Positions 37,360 to 46,540 of a stretch of 64,000 nt of DNA are shown piece by piece. The notes below the pieces were generated by a model that was not told the origin of the DNA, did not search any database, and saw nothing but the letters and a program-made list of their open reading frames with translations. Source of the stretch: Caryophanales bacterium UBA2289 (GTDB taxonomy: Bacteria; Bacillota_I; Bacilli_A; Izemoplasmatales; Hujiaoplasmataceae); the NCBI GenBank assembly GCA_002345505.1, contig DDWJ01000001.1, forward strand, positions 62,001 through 126,000, written 5' to 3'. Each line of letters starts with the position of its first letter. Position 1 is the stretch's first letter. The position numbers were made by a program, and so were the translations under genes.

Positions 37360-37408
37360 TGTACATATCGTACATACACAGTATACACACGTGTTAAAAA
37401 CTTGTCAA
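37360..37408 (-). promoter_or_regulatory. Promoter and operator of the GntR/ABC operon
   Basis: On the minus strand TTGACA (37403-37408), 17 nt, TATACT (37380-37385). Just downstream, TGTAC-5 nt-GTACA (37360-37374) is a perfect inverted repeat, and ACACGTGT (37387-37394) is a palindrome in the spacer. The placement suits repression by the YtrA-type regulator. Confidence 0.75.
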
Positions 37409-37484
37409 GAAAAAAGATTCATAAATTTATAAAAAATCTTAAATCAAATCTTAAGGAAGTATTTCTTAGTAATTTTCTCTATGA

Positions 37485-37512
37485 TATAATTAAATAAAAA
37501 TCACACAGGAGA
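37485..37512 (+). promoter_or_regulatory. Extended -10 promoter and Shine-Dalgarno of the zinc-ribbon gene
   Basis: TGATATAAT (37482-37490) is an extended -10, and the -35 is weak. AGGAGA lies about 8 nt before the ATG at 37520. Confidence 0.5.
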
Positions 37513-37519
37513 TTTTTAT

Positions 37520-37867
37520 ATGAGTTCATATTCAAACAAAAATGTATATCATTATTATTGGGAAGCGACTTGTCCAAGATGTGGAAAAAAAATGACCCAA
37601 AATGACTTCAAATGTAAAAACTGTTACAGAGGAACTTACCAAATCGAAGAAACTAATGACGATGATTATACCTACATCTCGGGCTATTCATGTAATGTGT
37701 GTCATGACAAAACATTTTCTTTCTATTGCCCAGATTGTAACGCAGACATTACTTATCAAATTAGACGAAATACTGGTGGCGGATTTTTTGATGCTTTATA
37801 TGGATGGCTAATTATTATTGGTGTAATCTTGGTTATTTCATTTATTTTGTATCTAATAATAGGATAA
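37520..37867 (+). CDS. Zinc-ribbon membrane protein
   Basis: This 115-aa protein carries CPRCGKKM...CKNC and CNVCHD...CPDC, two paired CxxC zinc ribbons, in the first 80 residues. One C-terminal membrane helix (YGWLIIIGVILVISFILYLII) follows. It is probably anchored with its zinc domain in the cytosol. No function is known for such proteins. It is monocistronic, with its own promoter and a strong terminator. Confidence 0.75.
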   Translation: MSSYSNKNVYHYYWEATCPRCGKKMTQNDFKCKNCYRGTYQIEETNDDDYTYISGYSCNVCHDKTFSFYCPDCNADITYQIRRNTGGGFFDALYGWLIIIGVILVISFILYLIIG

Positions 37868-37891
37868 AATTAAAAATTAACTTGATAACAA

Positions 37892-37927
37892 ACAAAAGAG
37901 ACGATTCATAAAAATCGTCTCTTTTGT
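37892..37927. terminator. Bidirectional terminator
   Basis: A 14-bp perfect stem (37892-37905 and 37914-37927) with an 8-nt loop separates the plus-strand zinc-ribbon gene from the convergent nucleoside operon. TTTTGT on the plus side and the mirrored run on the minus side can serve both. Confidence 0.85.
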
Positions 37928-37965
37928 AATAAGAAGGAAAATGTGAACTTTTATAAACTGCGAAA

Positions 37966-38685
37966 TTACTCGTTAATAACCGCTTTTAATTCCTTAACTT
38001 TATTTATTAACTCTTTACTCTTGCCATGTAATAACAATACTTGAGTACCAATGAATGCTCCATCAGCTCCTGCTTCTTTTACCATTCTTAATTGATCATA
38101 ACTGTGGATGCCAATACCGCAATTAATCTCATTAGTTAAACCACAGTCTCTCAAATATTTTATGATTGATTTTAAGTCTTTATGAACGGGATGGAATCTT
38201 CCATCCGGGGTAGCTTGTAAGTAGATGAAGCCAGTGGTTGTCTTAGCTAATTCAATTTGGTCATCTGGTACATGGTATTGAATAAAAGCACTAACTTTAA
38301 ACTTTTCTTTAATTAGTCTTTCTCTAACATGAGGGAACTCCGTACCTACTAAAATCATCTCTTCTAAATTATTTCTTTTCATGAAGTTCACAAACTTATC
38401 TAAGCCAATAGTAAGAATAGTTCTTTCATAAATTAAAATATATAGTTTTACTCCTGGATGATCTTTAAGAATCTTTTCAACTGATTCAATATAAGTATCA
38501 TAATTAGGATACTTTGCTAGTGCTTCCCACATTCTTTTCTTGATATAATCACTATCATAATATGGATCTTCAGCGGGAAAATCCGTTTCAATAACATCTA
38601 CACCTCCAGCGATATAATCACTTACTGTTTGGTGACTTTCTTCCATAGACGGTGAGCCATGGTTTAAAAAACATATTAATTTCAT
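37966..38685 (-). CDS. TrpA-like TIM-barrel protein of a nucleoside operon
   Basis: This 239-aa protein resembles the tryptophan synthase alpha chain fold: GGVDVIETDFPAEDP, FIYLQATPDGRF and a phosphate-site-like GIGIHSYDQL...GADGAFIGT. The TrpB partner is absent, and the surrounding genes handle nucleosides, so tryptophan synthesis is unlikely. It may act as an aldolase-like enzyme on a ribose- or base-derived product. It is the last gene of the operon. Confidence 0.65.
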   Translation of the reverse strand: MKLICFLNHGSPSMEESHQTVSDYIAGGVDVIETDFPAEDPYYDSDYIKKRMWEALAKYPNYDTYIESVEKILKDHPGVKLYILIYERTILTIGLDKFVNFMKRNNLEEMILVGTEFPHVRERLIKEKFKVSAFIQYHVPDDQIELAKTTTGFIYLQATPDGRFHPVHKDLKSIIKYLRDCGLTNEINCGIGIHSYDQLRMVKEAGADGAFIGTQVLLLHGKSKELINKVKELKAVINE

Positions 38686-38690
38686 TATTT

Positions 38691-39494
38691 CTATTTCTCC
38701 TTTTTTATTTGTGCAATCAAAGATTTACATAAGGATTCATCCACTGGAAGTTCAACATTGCCATTTGGTTTTATTGAACTACCAACGACCATACCATCCA
38801 CTATCTCTAACTGCTCACTAATATTTTTATGATTAACTCCAGATCCAACAAATACTGGAACCTTCACTAATTTCTTAATTCGTTTTAAATCTTCCGTGCT
38901 CGCAGCGACACCGGTTAAAACTCCAGTCACAACGATTGCATCAGCTCCACTTGCCTCAGCTAGTTTAGCTGATTCTTCTAGAGGAATATTGGGGTTTAAC
39001 ATATAGGTATGTTTAACCTGAATATCCGCTAATATAGCAATTTCCTCAGCCAAAATCTTCTTTCTATAGACAAGTGCATCTCTAGCTGAAGGATAAACTA
39101 TTCCATCAGAAAAAATCACTGTATCCACAAACACTGGAATTCTTACAAAATCCGCGCCAACCGCTTTAGCAATCGTAAGTGATGCTTTATAATCTGAAAA
39201 TGCACAGTCAATTCCCAGTGGAACACTAATCTTCGATTTAATCGCTTCAGCGATTACACAAAGTGCAGCGACTTGTTCTAACTCCATCTTTTCTTTATAT
39301 GGAGCGTCCCCCATATTTTCTATCATGATTGCTGAAAAACCACTCTTTTCTAAAATAATCGCATCATTTACTGCTTGCCTTTTTACTCTATCTAAATCAT
39401 CTATATACTTAGGAGTTCCAGGTAATGGTAAGCAATGCACCATACCAATAACTGCCTTAGGATTTTCGTTTAAAAACTTCTTCAAACCGCTCAC
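38691..39494 (-). CDS. BtpA/SgcQ family TIM-barrel protein
   Basis: This 267-aa protein has the BtpA/SgcQ features VIGMVHCLPLPGTP, FSAIMIENMGDAPY, ADFVRIPVFVD and VPVFVGSGVN. SgcQ occurs in sugar gene clusters, and its reaction is unclear. It overlaps the uridine phosphorylase gene by 4 bp. Together with the TrpA-like gene it may process a sugar-phosphate formed by the PfkB kinase and phosphorylase. Confidence 0.85.
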   Translation of the reverse strand: MSGLKKFLNENPKAVIGMVHCLPLPGTPKYIDDLDRVKRQAVNDAIILEKSGFSAIMIENMGDAPYKEKMELEQVAALCVIAEAIKSKISVPLGIDCAFSDYKASLTIAKAVGADFVRIPVFVDTVIFSDGIVYPSARDALVYRKKILAEEIAILADIQVKHTYMLNPNIPLEESAKLAEASGADAIVVTGVLTGVAASTEDLKRIKKLVKVPVFVGSGVNHKNISEQLEIVDGMVVGSSIKPNGNVELPVDESLCKSLIAQIKKEK

Positions 39495-40243
39495 TCTCCT
39501 TTATGGAATTTATAAATGCCTTCTAAAGTCAAACGACATAATTCATCTTCTTTTGTTTGTCTAATCGAGTCTTCTAAAGAAGCCTTAAGATTCTTTAATA
39601 CTGTTACTAAAGTTACGACTGCTGTTTTAACACCCATAAGTCTACCGATAACTAACATCGCACTACTTTCCATATCAACGCCAGTAACTTTATTCATCGC
39701 TAGTTCATCAAAAATCTTATCAAAATTAACATTTCTTGTTTTGGAAAGACGTGATTCTTTCATTTGTGAATAAAACCCATCCATCGTCGCATTAATACCA
39801 TTATCCACTTTTTGACCAGCCTTTTTAAAAGTATTACTTAAAGAATTAACTAACGCAAAATCTGCGACAGCTGGATAACCTAATTCAACATAAGTCTCAC
39901 TAGTCTTTTCCATTCTAAATGAACCTGAAGGAATAACATAAGTTCCTAATAAATCATCATTTAAAGACATTACAGTCCCCATTCTTACCGCTACTTTCAT
40001 CCCGGCATTATACATCTCTTCCATCGCAATAGCCGCAGAAGGCGCACCAATACCAGTTGATGTGACGGTAATTCTTACACCTTTATAAAACCCGGTATAA
40101 GTATTAAACTCTCTAAAAAAGCCAATATGTGATACATCATCTAAATATTTCTTTAATACCTCAACACGCCAAGGATCTCCTGAAAAAATCACATAATCAG
40201 CGACCTTTTCAGGTGTTGCTTTCATATATAATGTTTTATTCAT
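39491..40243 (-). CDS. udp: Nucleoside phosphorylase, uridine-phosphorylase type
   Basis: This 250-aa enzyme phosphorolyses a nucleoside to base and ribose-1-phosphate. It shows VIFSGDPWRVEVLKKYLDD, ITVTSTGIGAPSAAIAMEEM, VRMGTVMSL and NKVTGVDMESSAM, the usual NP-I family marks of Udp. It lies downstream of a nucleoside-type importer, which supports the call. Specificity (uridine versus purine) is inferred. Confidence 0.88.
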   Translation of the reverse strand: MNKTLYMKATPEKVADYVIFSGDPWRVEVLKKYLDDVSHIGFFREFNTYTGFYKGVRITVTSTGIGAPSAAIAMEEMYNAGMKVAVRMGTVMSLNDDLLGTYVIPSGSFRMEKTSETYVELGYPAVADFALVNSLSNTFKKAGQKVDNGINATMDGFYSQMKESRLSKTRNVNFDKIFDELAMNKVTGVDMESSAMLVIGRLMGVKTAVVTLVTVLKNLKASLEDSIRQTKEDELCRLTLEGIYKFHKGE

Positions 40244-40248
40244 AATCT

Positions 40249-41202
40249 TTACTCACTTTCTTTAAAAAATCGGTTAAACCGATATAATAGTTCTAATCGG
40301 TCTGGAGCATTTGAAGTCGCTCCTGCTGCTTCAATAATAAAGGTTGAAAGCGTCGCTCCAAGATACATACATTCTTTTTTAGAGTAACCCTCTAACATAC
40401 CAAATAAAAACCCTGCCATAAAAGCGTCACCACTACCAACACTAGAAACAAACTCATTAGTTTCTAATACTGGTACTTCTAAATGGATAATCCTATTTTT
40501 CTCTTTAAAATAGATTTCACTACCCAATTTACCCTTAGTCTTAACAACGAACTCTAATTGCTTATTAATTTCAAATATTTCTTTAATATTACTTACTTGA
40601 TTACTCTTTAAGAAATACTCATACTCAACCTCATTAGCAAATACACCGTTAACCGATTCAGTTACTTCTTTTACAAACCACTGAGGAAAAGCGGCTTCAT
40701 CCATTTTCAAACCTAAGTAATGGGGAATCTTGACCTGCTTACACATCGTTAAAAACTCTTTATTATCCACGACACTAGCCACTGTCATTAAGCCTAGCTT
40801 TGAAACCTTAAACCACTCTTCTTTATAACCGTTAAAATACTTTTCATGCATCGCTCCTGGATAATAAAGCGTAACATGATTCATTTCTTTATCTTCAATC
40901 AAATATGAACAACTTGTGGCGGCTTTATCAATTATTTCAACCGCTTCGGTTGAAATATTGTTAACTTCCAAAAACTGTTTAAAGCCACTCTGCGCATAAT
41001 CAAAGCCGACTCTTATAACCGGTAAGACACTTTTACCTAACTTATCTAAATCACAAGCAAAGTTAATCCCACAACCGCCATATTCTAAGTTGACATTATT
41101 ATCATTAGTTACTATTGAAGTTTTTCCGGGAATAAGTTCAGTTGCTACTTTAATAACTCTGTCTAGTGAGACATATCCAGAGACTATAATATCGTATCTC
41201 AT
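40249..41202 (-). CDS. PfkB-family carbohydrate or nucleoside kinase
   Basis: This 317-aa protein has N-terminal YGGCGINFACDLDKLGKSV and the C-terminal catalytic SSVGSGDAFMAGFLFG, where GSGD replaces the usual GAGD of PfkB kinases. It could phosphorylate a nucleoside such as pseudouridine or inosine, or ribose. It overlaps the isochorismatase gene by 4 bp. The middle of the protein is divergent, so no closer call is made. Confidence 0.8.
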   Translation of the reverse strand: MRYDIIVSGYVSLDRVIKVATELIPGKTSIVTNDNNVNLEYGGCGINFACDLDKLGKSVLPVIRVGFDYAQSGFKQFLEVNNISTEAVEIIDKAATSCSYLIEDKEMNHVTLYYPGAMHEKYFNGYKEEWFKVSKLGLMTVASVVDNKEFLTMCKQVKIPHYLGLKMDEAAFPQWFVKEVTESVNGVFANEVEYEYFLKSNQVSNIKEIFEINKQLEFVVKTKGKLGSEIYFKEKNRIIHLEVPVLETNEFVSSVGSGDAFMAGFLFGMLEGYSKKECMYLGATLSTFIIEAAGATSNAPDRLELLYRFNRFFKESE

Positions 41203-41768
41203 AATTGATCACTTTCAATCATACTAAGAATTTTATCTTTACTTTCTACTTCACAAAGATATCTTCCCATGTCTCTTAAATAAATCTCATTTGTTAGTTC
41301 ATCTGATGTACCAACAAGTTCTATTGGTACATAAGTTTTTATATCTAAGTTGTAAGCATCTAATACAGTAGCTAAAATACAATTATTAGTCTTAGTACCA
41401 ACAACAATAATTGTATTAATATTTCTGGATTTTAATTCTTCATGAAGATTTGTATTAAAGAAAGAACTATACTTATGCTTCTTTATCACTAAGTCTTTTC
41501 CTTCAATAACGTCTAATCTTTTATCAATCTCATCGCCACCAGTGCCAGCGATACAGTTTTCTCTCGTAACTTTTGTATAGGTCTTAAGCAACTCTTTAGT
41601 TACTGAATGACGCATATATATAATTTGGCACCCTGCATCTCTAGTATGCGTAATAAAATCACGAATCTTCGGTAACATTGATTCGTTGATTGGGTAAAAG
41701 ACTTTCCCATTTTTGTTAGTAAAATCATAAACCATATCTACAACAATTACAGCTACTTTTTTATTCAT
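41199..41768 (-). CDS. Isochorismatase-family cysteine hydrolase
   Basis: This 189-aa protein has the cysteine-hydrolase core: AVIVVDMVYDF (catalytic Asp), VIKKHKYSSFF (Lys) and VVGTKTNNCILATVLDAYNL (nucleophile Cys). This group includes nicotinamidase and ureidoacrylate hydrolase. In a nucleoside operon it may open a base-derived amide. It overlaps both neighbouring genes. Confidence 0.85.
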   Translation of the reverse strand: MNKKVAVIVVDMVYDFTNKNGKVFYPINESMLPKIRDFITHTRDAGCQIIYMRHSVTKELLKTYTKVTRENCIAGTGGDEIDKRLDVIEGKDLVIKKHKYSSFFNTNLHEELKSRNINTIIVVGTKTNNCILATVLDAYNLDIKTYVPIELVGTSDELTNEIYLRDMGRYLCEVESKDKILSMIESDQL

Positions 41769-42684
41769 CTAAAAAACCTCGATATAAACTCTTTCTATGA
41801 TTGATAATCGCTACGGTTGTTAGTACGATTACAATCATCAAATAAGGGATTATTTGTAATAATCCAGCAATTGAACCAATTCTAATTGCGAGATTTGTCG
41901 CAAGTGATCTGGTTAAACCAAACAAAATTGCATAAATCGCAACTGTTTTAGGTTTACCATCACCACAATAAATTGCGGCTAAAGCGATAAAACCAATCCC
42001 AGCAGTAATATCTGCAGTATAAGCGTTAAGCTGGTTGATTGCTACTTCATAACCAGCTAATGCGGCTAACACCGCACCGATGATTACAGCTAAATATTTT
42101 ATCTTATTAATATTTATCCCAACTGACTTTGCAGCTTCTTCTGATTCACCTACTACTCTAACATAAGTACCAAACTTTGTCTTATAGATTACAAAGGATA
42201 AGACGAAAATTAAGATAAATGAGATATAAACCAAAGGTGTTTGATTAGAAATGATAGGACCTAATATTGGTATATCTTTAATCAAAGGGATCTCTATTCT
42301 TGTATTTAAATTACTAATAGTTCCAATAACATTAATATCTGTTCTTCCTTCTAAAGCAAGAACATATTTACCTAATGCAGTAGACAACAGATTAATCGCA
42401 AAACCGGTGATAATAAAGTTTGCTTTCTTAGTTACTCCAAAGAAAGAAAACAATAAACCAATTAAAACGCCTGATATTATACCGCCAATAATGGCTATTA
42501 ACCAATTGCCGGTATAAAACAATACCAAAGCTGATGCAAGAGCACCAATGCCCATCATTCCATCAAGCCCGATATTAACAACTCCAGCTTTATAAGCAAA
42601 CAATCCACCTAATGAAACTAATAAGATTGGCCCTGTAAAATATAATGAATCGGAAAAAACTTTAATAATAAAATCTAAATTCAT
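41761..42684 (-). CDS. BMP-type nucleoside ABC transporter permease (NupQ-like)
   Basis: This 307-aa membrane protein has the conserved NIGLDGMMGIGALASALV, AKSVGININKIKYLAVIIGAVLAALAGYEV and GIGFIALAAIYCGDG segments of the branched-chain/BMP permease family. With the adjacent permease it forms the channel of an importer fed by the lipoprotein at 45362. It joins the upstream gene by a 1-bp TAATG overlap. Confidence 0.9.
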   Translation of the reverse strand: MNLDFIIKVFSDSLYFTGPILLVSLGGLFAYKAGVVNIGLDGMMGIGALASALVLFYTGNWLIAIIGGIISGVLIGLLFSFFGVTKKANFIITGFAINLLSTALGKYVLALEGRTDINVIGTISNLNTRIEIPLIKDIPILGPIISNQTPLVYISFILIFVLSFVIYKTKFGTYVRVVGESEEAAKSVGININKIKYLAVIIGAVLAALAGYEVAINQLNAYTADITAGIGFIALAAIYCGDGKPKTVAIYAILFGLTRSLATNLAIRIGSIAGLLQIIPYLMIVIVLTTVAIINHRKSLYRGFLDE

Positions 42685-43787
42685 TACTCCTTACCTCCTT
42701 TAAAAAGATTCTTAAACCTTTTCTTAGGTACTGAAGGTTCGCCAAGCTTTAACTCCTTAGGTTTAACAAAAACTTTTAAAGATAAGAAAAGTACTATTAA
42801 AGCTTGTAAAAGAATAACAATCTCATAAGGTACACTTGTAAAAATAGCAATATTGGAACTACCAGTTTTAACAACTGCATAAAATACGGCAGCGATTAAA
42901 ATTCCAATTGGACTATGACTACCTAAAAGCGCAATCAACATCCCGTCCCATCCAAGTCCTGGAATACCTGAAAAGCTTAAAGTATAAGCATACTTTTCAC
43001 TCATCATCCAACCAGCGCCTGCAAGTCCTGCTAAAGCACCACTGGCTAACATGATGATAATAATCTTCTTTTGGATTCTCATCCCAGTAGCTTCTGCGAA
43101 ATTACGGTTTTGCCCTAAAGCCGTAATTTCAAAACCAAGCTTTGATCTTTTCATAATGAAATAAAAGATTACATAAACAACTATCGCTACAATAAAAAAT
43201 GTTGTTAAACGATAATCTTCAAAGATTCTCGAAGGAATTGCATTTGAAGATATTCTTGGTGTTGAAACATAACCACTTGAAGGATCTCTAAAAGTGTTTT
43301 CTGTTAAATATTGTAAGATATGAATAATTGCGTAATTTAATAATAATGTCACAACCATCTCATTAACATTATAGAAGGCTTTTAACATTGTTGGAATAAT
43401 CGCAACGATCACTCCCACCAATACTCCTACAACCAATAATAACGGCACTAAAACGGTTTTTGGGAGTTCACCCCAAACATTACCCATAACAGCCACCACA
43501 AACCCGGCTGAAAGCAATTGACCTTCAATTCCCATATTAAAAAGCCCAGCTTTAAAACTTATAGCTATTGCTAGACCAGTAAGTATTAATGGCCCAGCAA
43601 AATGCAGCGTATTAAATATACCTTTGATATTAAATAAAGATCTATAAAACAGGGTTCCATAAGCTGACAAAGGATTTTCTTTAGCTAAGATAATTGCTAT
43701 AGCGCCAATCCCAAAAGCGATTAAAATCGGAATTATTGAATTGATAATAGAATACTTAAGACTATTTAACTTTTCTTTTCTATCCAT
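42684..43787 (-). CDS. BMP-type nucleoside ABC transporter permease (NupP-like)
   Basis: This 367-aa protein has about ten helices with FNMGIEGQLLSAGFVVAVMG, NEMVVTLLLNYAI, AEATGMRIQKKIIIIMLASGALAGLAGAG and SGIPGLGWDGMLIALLGSHSPIG, the NupP/YufP marks. An ATG at 43802 would lengthen it inside the ATPase gene. The ATG at 43787 has GAGGAGA 7 nt upstream and is chosen. Confidence 0.92.
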   Translation of the reverse strand: MDRKEKLNSLKYSIINSIIPILIAFGIGAIAIILAKENPLSAYGTLFYRSLFNIKGIFNTLHFAGPLILTGLAIAISFKAGLFNMGIEGQLLSAGFVVAVMGNVWGELPKTVLVPLLLVVGVLVGVIVAIIPTMLKAFYNVNEMVVTLLLNYAIIHILQYLTENTFRDPSSGYVSTPRISSNAIPSRIFEDYRLTTFFIVAIVVYVIFYFIMKRSKLGFEITALGQNRNFAEATGMRIQKKIIIIMLASGALAGLAGAGWMMSEKYAYTLSFSGIPGLGWDGMLIALLGSHSPIGILIAAVFYAVVKTGSSNIAIFTSVPYEIVILLQALIVLFLSLKVFVKPKELKLGEPSVPKKRFKNLFKGGKE

Positions 43788-45342
43788 TAGTATTCTCCTC
43801 ACTATGAGTAATTCCCATCATCAAATAACCTACTTCTTCTCTAGTAGCGTTCTTACCCATAACTTCCCCGATAATCTTACCTTTATACATAACTAAAATC
43901 CGATCAGATAAACTCATGATTTCTGAAAGTTCTGAAGATATCAATAATACTGACTTACCTTTTTCTTGCAAGTCTAAAATACTCTTATGAATAAATTCAA
44001 TTGCGCCGATATCAACACCACGTGTTGGTTGAGACGCAATGATTAAATCTGGATCACTAGAAAACTCTCTAGCGATAATAACCTTTTGAGCGTTCCCACC
44101 TGATAAAGAAGAAATTAATCCTTCAATCTTAGATACTCTAACGTCATACTTATTAATCAAATCAATTGATTTTTGTAATCTTTTCTTCATCGAAATAAAA
44201 CCATATTTAGAAATGTCAGGACTATCATGGTATCCGGCAATCATATTCTCACTAATCGTCATTTCTTTACATAGACCTTGTTCATACCTGTCTTCAGGAA
44301 TAAATGCGATTTTATTCTTTCTTAACTTATCAGGCCAAAAATTAGTTATATCATTACCGTTAAACTTAATACACCCATCAGTAACTTTTAAAATTCCACT
44401 AATGATATCAACTAGCTCACTCTGGCCATTTCCTTCAACACCAGCAATCCCAACAATCTCACCTTGACGAATATTAAAACTAACATCATCAACGCAGTTT
44501 AAACCCCATTTATTCTTAGTCTTAATATTATTAACTTCATAGATAACACTAGCATTGCTATAATCTTTATATTTCTTTTCAACATGCATTAAAACATCTC
44601 TACCAACCATCAGTTGGGCAAGATGTTTGTTATTGGTGTCTTTAACCAATAAGTTATCAATCACTTCACCGCTTTTAATAACCGTTACAGAATCAGCGAT
44701 ATCCATAACTTCCCCAAGCTTATGCGTGATAAAAATTATTGATGTGCCGCATGCTTTTAACTCCCTTAAAGTTTCATAAAACATCTCAATCTCTTGAGGA
44801 GTTAAAACCGCTGTCGGTTCATCAAAAATCAAAATATTAACATTTCTATAAAGCATCTTTAAAATTTCTACTTTTTGTTTCGCACCGATTGATAAATCCT
44901 TAACATAAGCATTAGCATTGATATTAAACTTATACTTCTCAATCAAATCATTAACAAGCTTTAACTCCTGTTTTTGATCAACCTTAAAAGTCTTAAATTT
45001 CTTATTACCAATACTAACTTCTTTATTTATTTCAACACCCAACAAAACATTCTCATAAACCGTTAAACTAGGAACTAATTTAAAATGTTGATGAACCATA
45101 CCGATTCCGTTTAAAATAGCGTCATCCGGTGAATTAAAGTGGATAAGCCTACCTCTTAAGTAGATTTCTCCAGAGGTAGGCTTTAATAGTCCATATAGCA
45201 TATTCATTAAAGTGGATTTGCCTGCACCGTTTTCCCCAACAATTGCTTTGATTTCACCTTCTAATACGGAGATATTAATATTTTTGTTAGCTGTAAAGGA
45301 TCCAAATTTCTTTGTTAAATCTACGGTCTTAATAACTTCCAC
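43780..45342 (-). CDS. Nucleoside ABC transporter ATP-binding protein, two ATPase domains
   Basis: This 520-aa protein is a tandem ATPase of the NupO/RbsA type. Domain 1 has GENGAGKSTLM, LSIGAKQKVEI and LIFDEPTAVLTPQE. Domain 2 has GVEGNGQSEL, LSGGNAQKVIIAREF and LIASQPTRGVDIGA, the noncanonical second site of this family. It starts with GTG. It energises the permeases at 41761 and 42684. Confidence 0.95.
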   Translation of the reverse strand: MEVIKTVDLTKKFGSFTANKNINISVLEGEIKAIVGENGAGKSTLMNMLYGLLKPTSGEIYLRGRLIHFNSPDDAILNGIGMVHQHFKLVPSLTVYENVLLGVEINKEVSIGNKKFKTFKVDQKQELKLVNDLIEKYKFNINANAYVKDLSIGAKQKVEILKMLYRNVNILIFDEPTAVLTPQEIEMFYETLRELKACGTSIIFITHKLGEVMDIADSVTVIKSGEVIDNLLVKDTNNKHLAQLMVGRDVLMHVEKKYKDYSNASVIYEVNNIKTKNKWGLNCVDDVSFNIRQGEIVGIAGVEGNGQSELVDIISGILKVTDGCIKFNGNDITNFWPDKLRKNKIAFIPEDRYEQGLCKEMTISENMIAGYHDSPDISKYGFISMKKRLQKSIDLINKYDVRVSKIEGLISSLSGGNAQKVIIAREFSSDPDLIIASQPTRGVDIGAIEFIHKSILDLQEKGKSVLLISSELSEIMSLSDRILVMYKGKIIGEVMGKNATREEVGYLMMGITHSEENTNG

Positions 45343-45361
45343 TTTACAATAAATCCTTTTA

Positions 45362-46513
45362 CTAATTTACTTTAGTTACATTTGAAAGTGGATAAGGAGT
45401 ATCGTCTCCTGCTTGAGCATCAACTACATCAATTGTACCATCAATAATCTTAGCTTTTAAATCAGCGATTTTTTCTTTAATTTCTGTCCATTTAGCTTGT
45501 GCTTCTGTTGTATCTTGGATATAACCTTCAATAGTTGCTAAATCAGTGATTCCAGTACTACCTGCAAATGTTAAGTCATAAGCATATACTGATTCATCTA
45601 ATTCTTCATCAACAAACTTTTTAACTAAGTCATAAATAGCAACGTTTGTTTCTTTTAATACAGACGTTAAAACGCTTCCTGGTACTGATGCATCTTGATT
45701 AGCATCAACATCAATTGCAAGTTTACCCTTATCAGCTGCAGCATTCTTCATAGCTGTTGAAACCCCACCAGCTGCCGCAAATACTACGTTAACACCAGCG
45801 TCATAATAAGAATCGATTTGTGTTCTAACTGCAGGAGTAGCCGCAAATCCAGCTGCGTATGTTTCATAGATGTTATATTCTACATCTAATTCTTCAGCAA
45901 CATAGTTAGCGCCTTGAGCAAATCCCCAACCAAACACGCTAATTCCATCACTTTCAGTTCCACCAACAAAGGCTAGACCACGGTACTGTGAAGTAGGTGT
46001 GAAATCGTATTCTTCTGAATCAAATAACACTTCATTATTTTCATTAACTAATACTGCTAAAGCTCCAGCTAAGAATGAACCTTCATTAACATTGAATATT
46101 ACTTCAATGACATTGTCATGAATTTTTTCACCAGCTGTATCAGTATTAGCGAATGCATTGAATATTACGAATGTTGTATCAGGATATTGTTCTGCAATAG
46201 ATTTTCCTGAACCATCATCAGTAATAAGTGCATTAAAGTCATACTCTAGTGAAAAGATTAAATCATAACCTTCTTCTGCTAAAGTCTTAATTGATCCTGG
46301 TACGTCAGCTGCAGATGTTACAACTTGTGTATCAATATCATAATCTTCTTTAGCTTTGTTAAGCCCATCGATTGCATACTCATTATAGCCGTTATCATTA
46401 GCACCAGCTGCTGATACAATCAAACCAATTTTTGTTCCATCATTTGCATTATTACAGCCCACAAAAACAAATGGTAATAATGCTACTACAAATAAAACTA
46501 ATAATTTTTTCAT
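45362..46513 (-). CDS. BMP-family substrate-binding lipoprotein, nucleoside importer
   Basis: This 383-aa protein has a lipoprotein signal ending FVFVGCNN (lipobox Cys), followed by a BMP/Med fold: IGLIVSAAGANDNGYNEYAIDG, EEGYDLIFSLEY, AFVGGTESDGISVFGWGFAQGANYVA and GVNVVFAAAGGVSTAMKNAA. BMP proteins of this type (for example PnrA) bind purine or pyrimidine nucleosides. It is the second gene of the GntR-controlled operon. Confidence 0.93.
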   Translation of the reverse strand: MKKLLVLFVVALLPFVFVGCNNANDGTKIGLIVSAAGANDNGYNEYAIDGLNKAKEDYDIDTQVVTSAADVPGSIKTLAEEGYDLIFSLEYDFNALITDDGSGKSIAEQYPDTTFVIFNAFANTDTAGEKIHDNVIEVIFNVNEGSFLAGALAVLVNENNEVLFDSEEYDFTPTSQYRGLAFVGGTESDGISVFGWGFAQGANYVAEELDVEYNIYETYAAGFAATPAVRTQIDSYYDAGVNVVFAAAGGVSTAMKNAAADKGKLAIDVDANQDASVPGSVLTSVLKETNVAIYDLVKKFVDEELDESVYAYDLTFAGSTGITDLATIEGYIQDTTEAQAKWTEIKEKIADLKAKIIDGTIDVVDAQAGDDTPYPLSNVTKVN

Positions 46514-46540
46514 TTCTTTCTCCTCTTTTATATTTTTTTA

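Noticed and set aside
37966..38685. Tryptophan synthase alpha chain
   Set aside because: No trp genes nearby; the operon is for nucleosides, and only the fold is similar.
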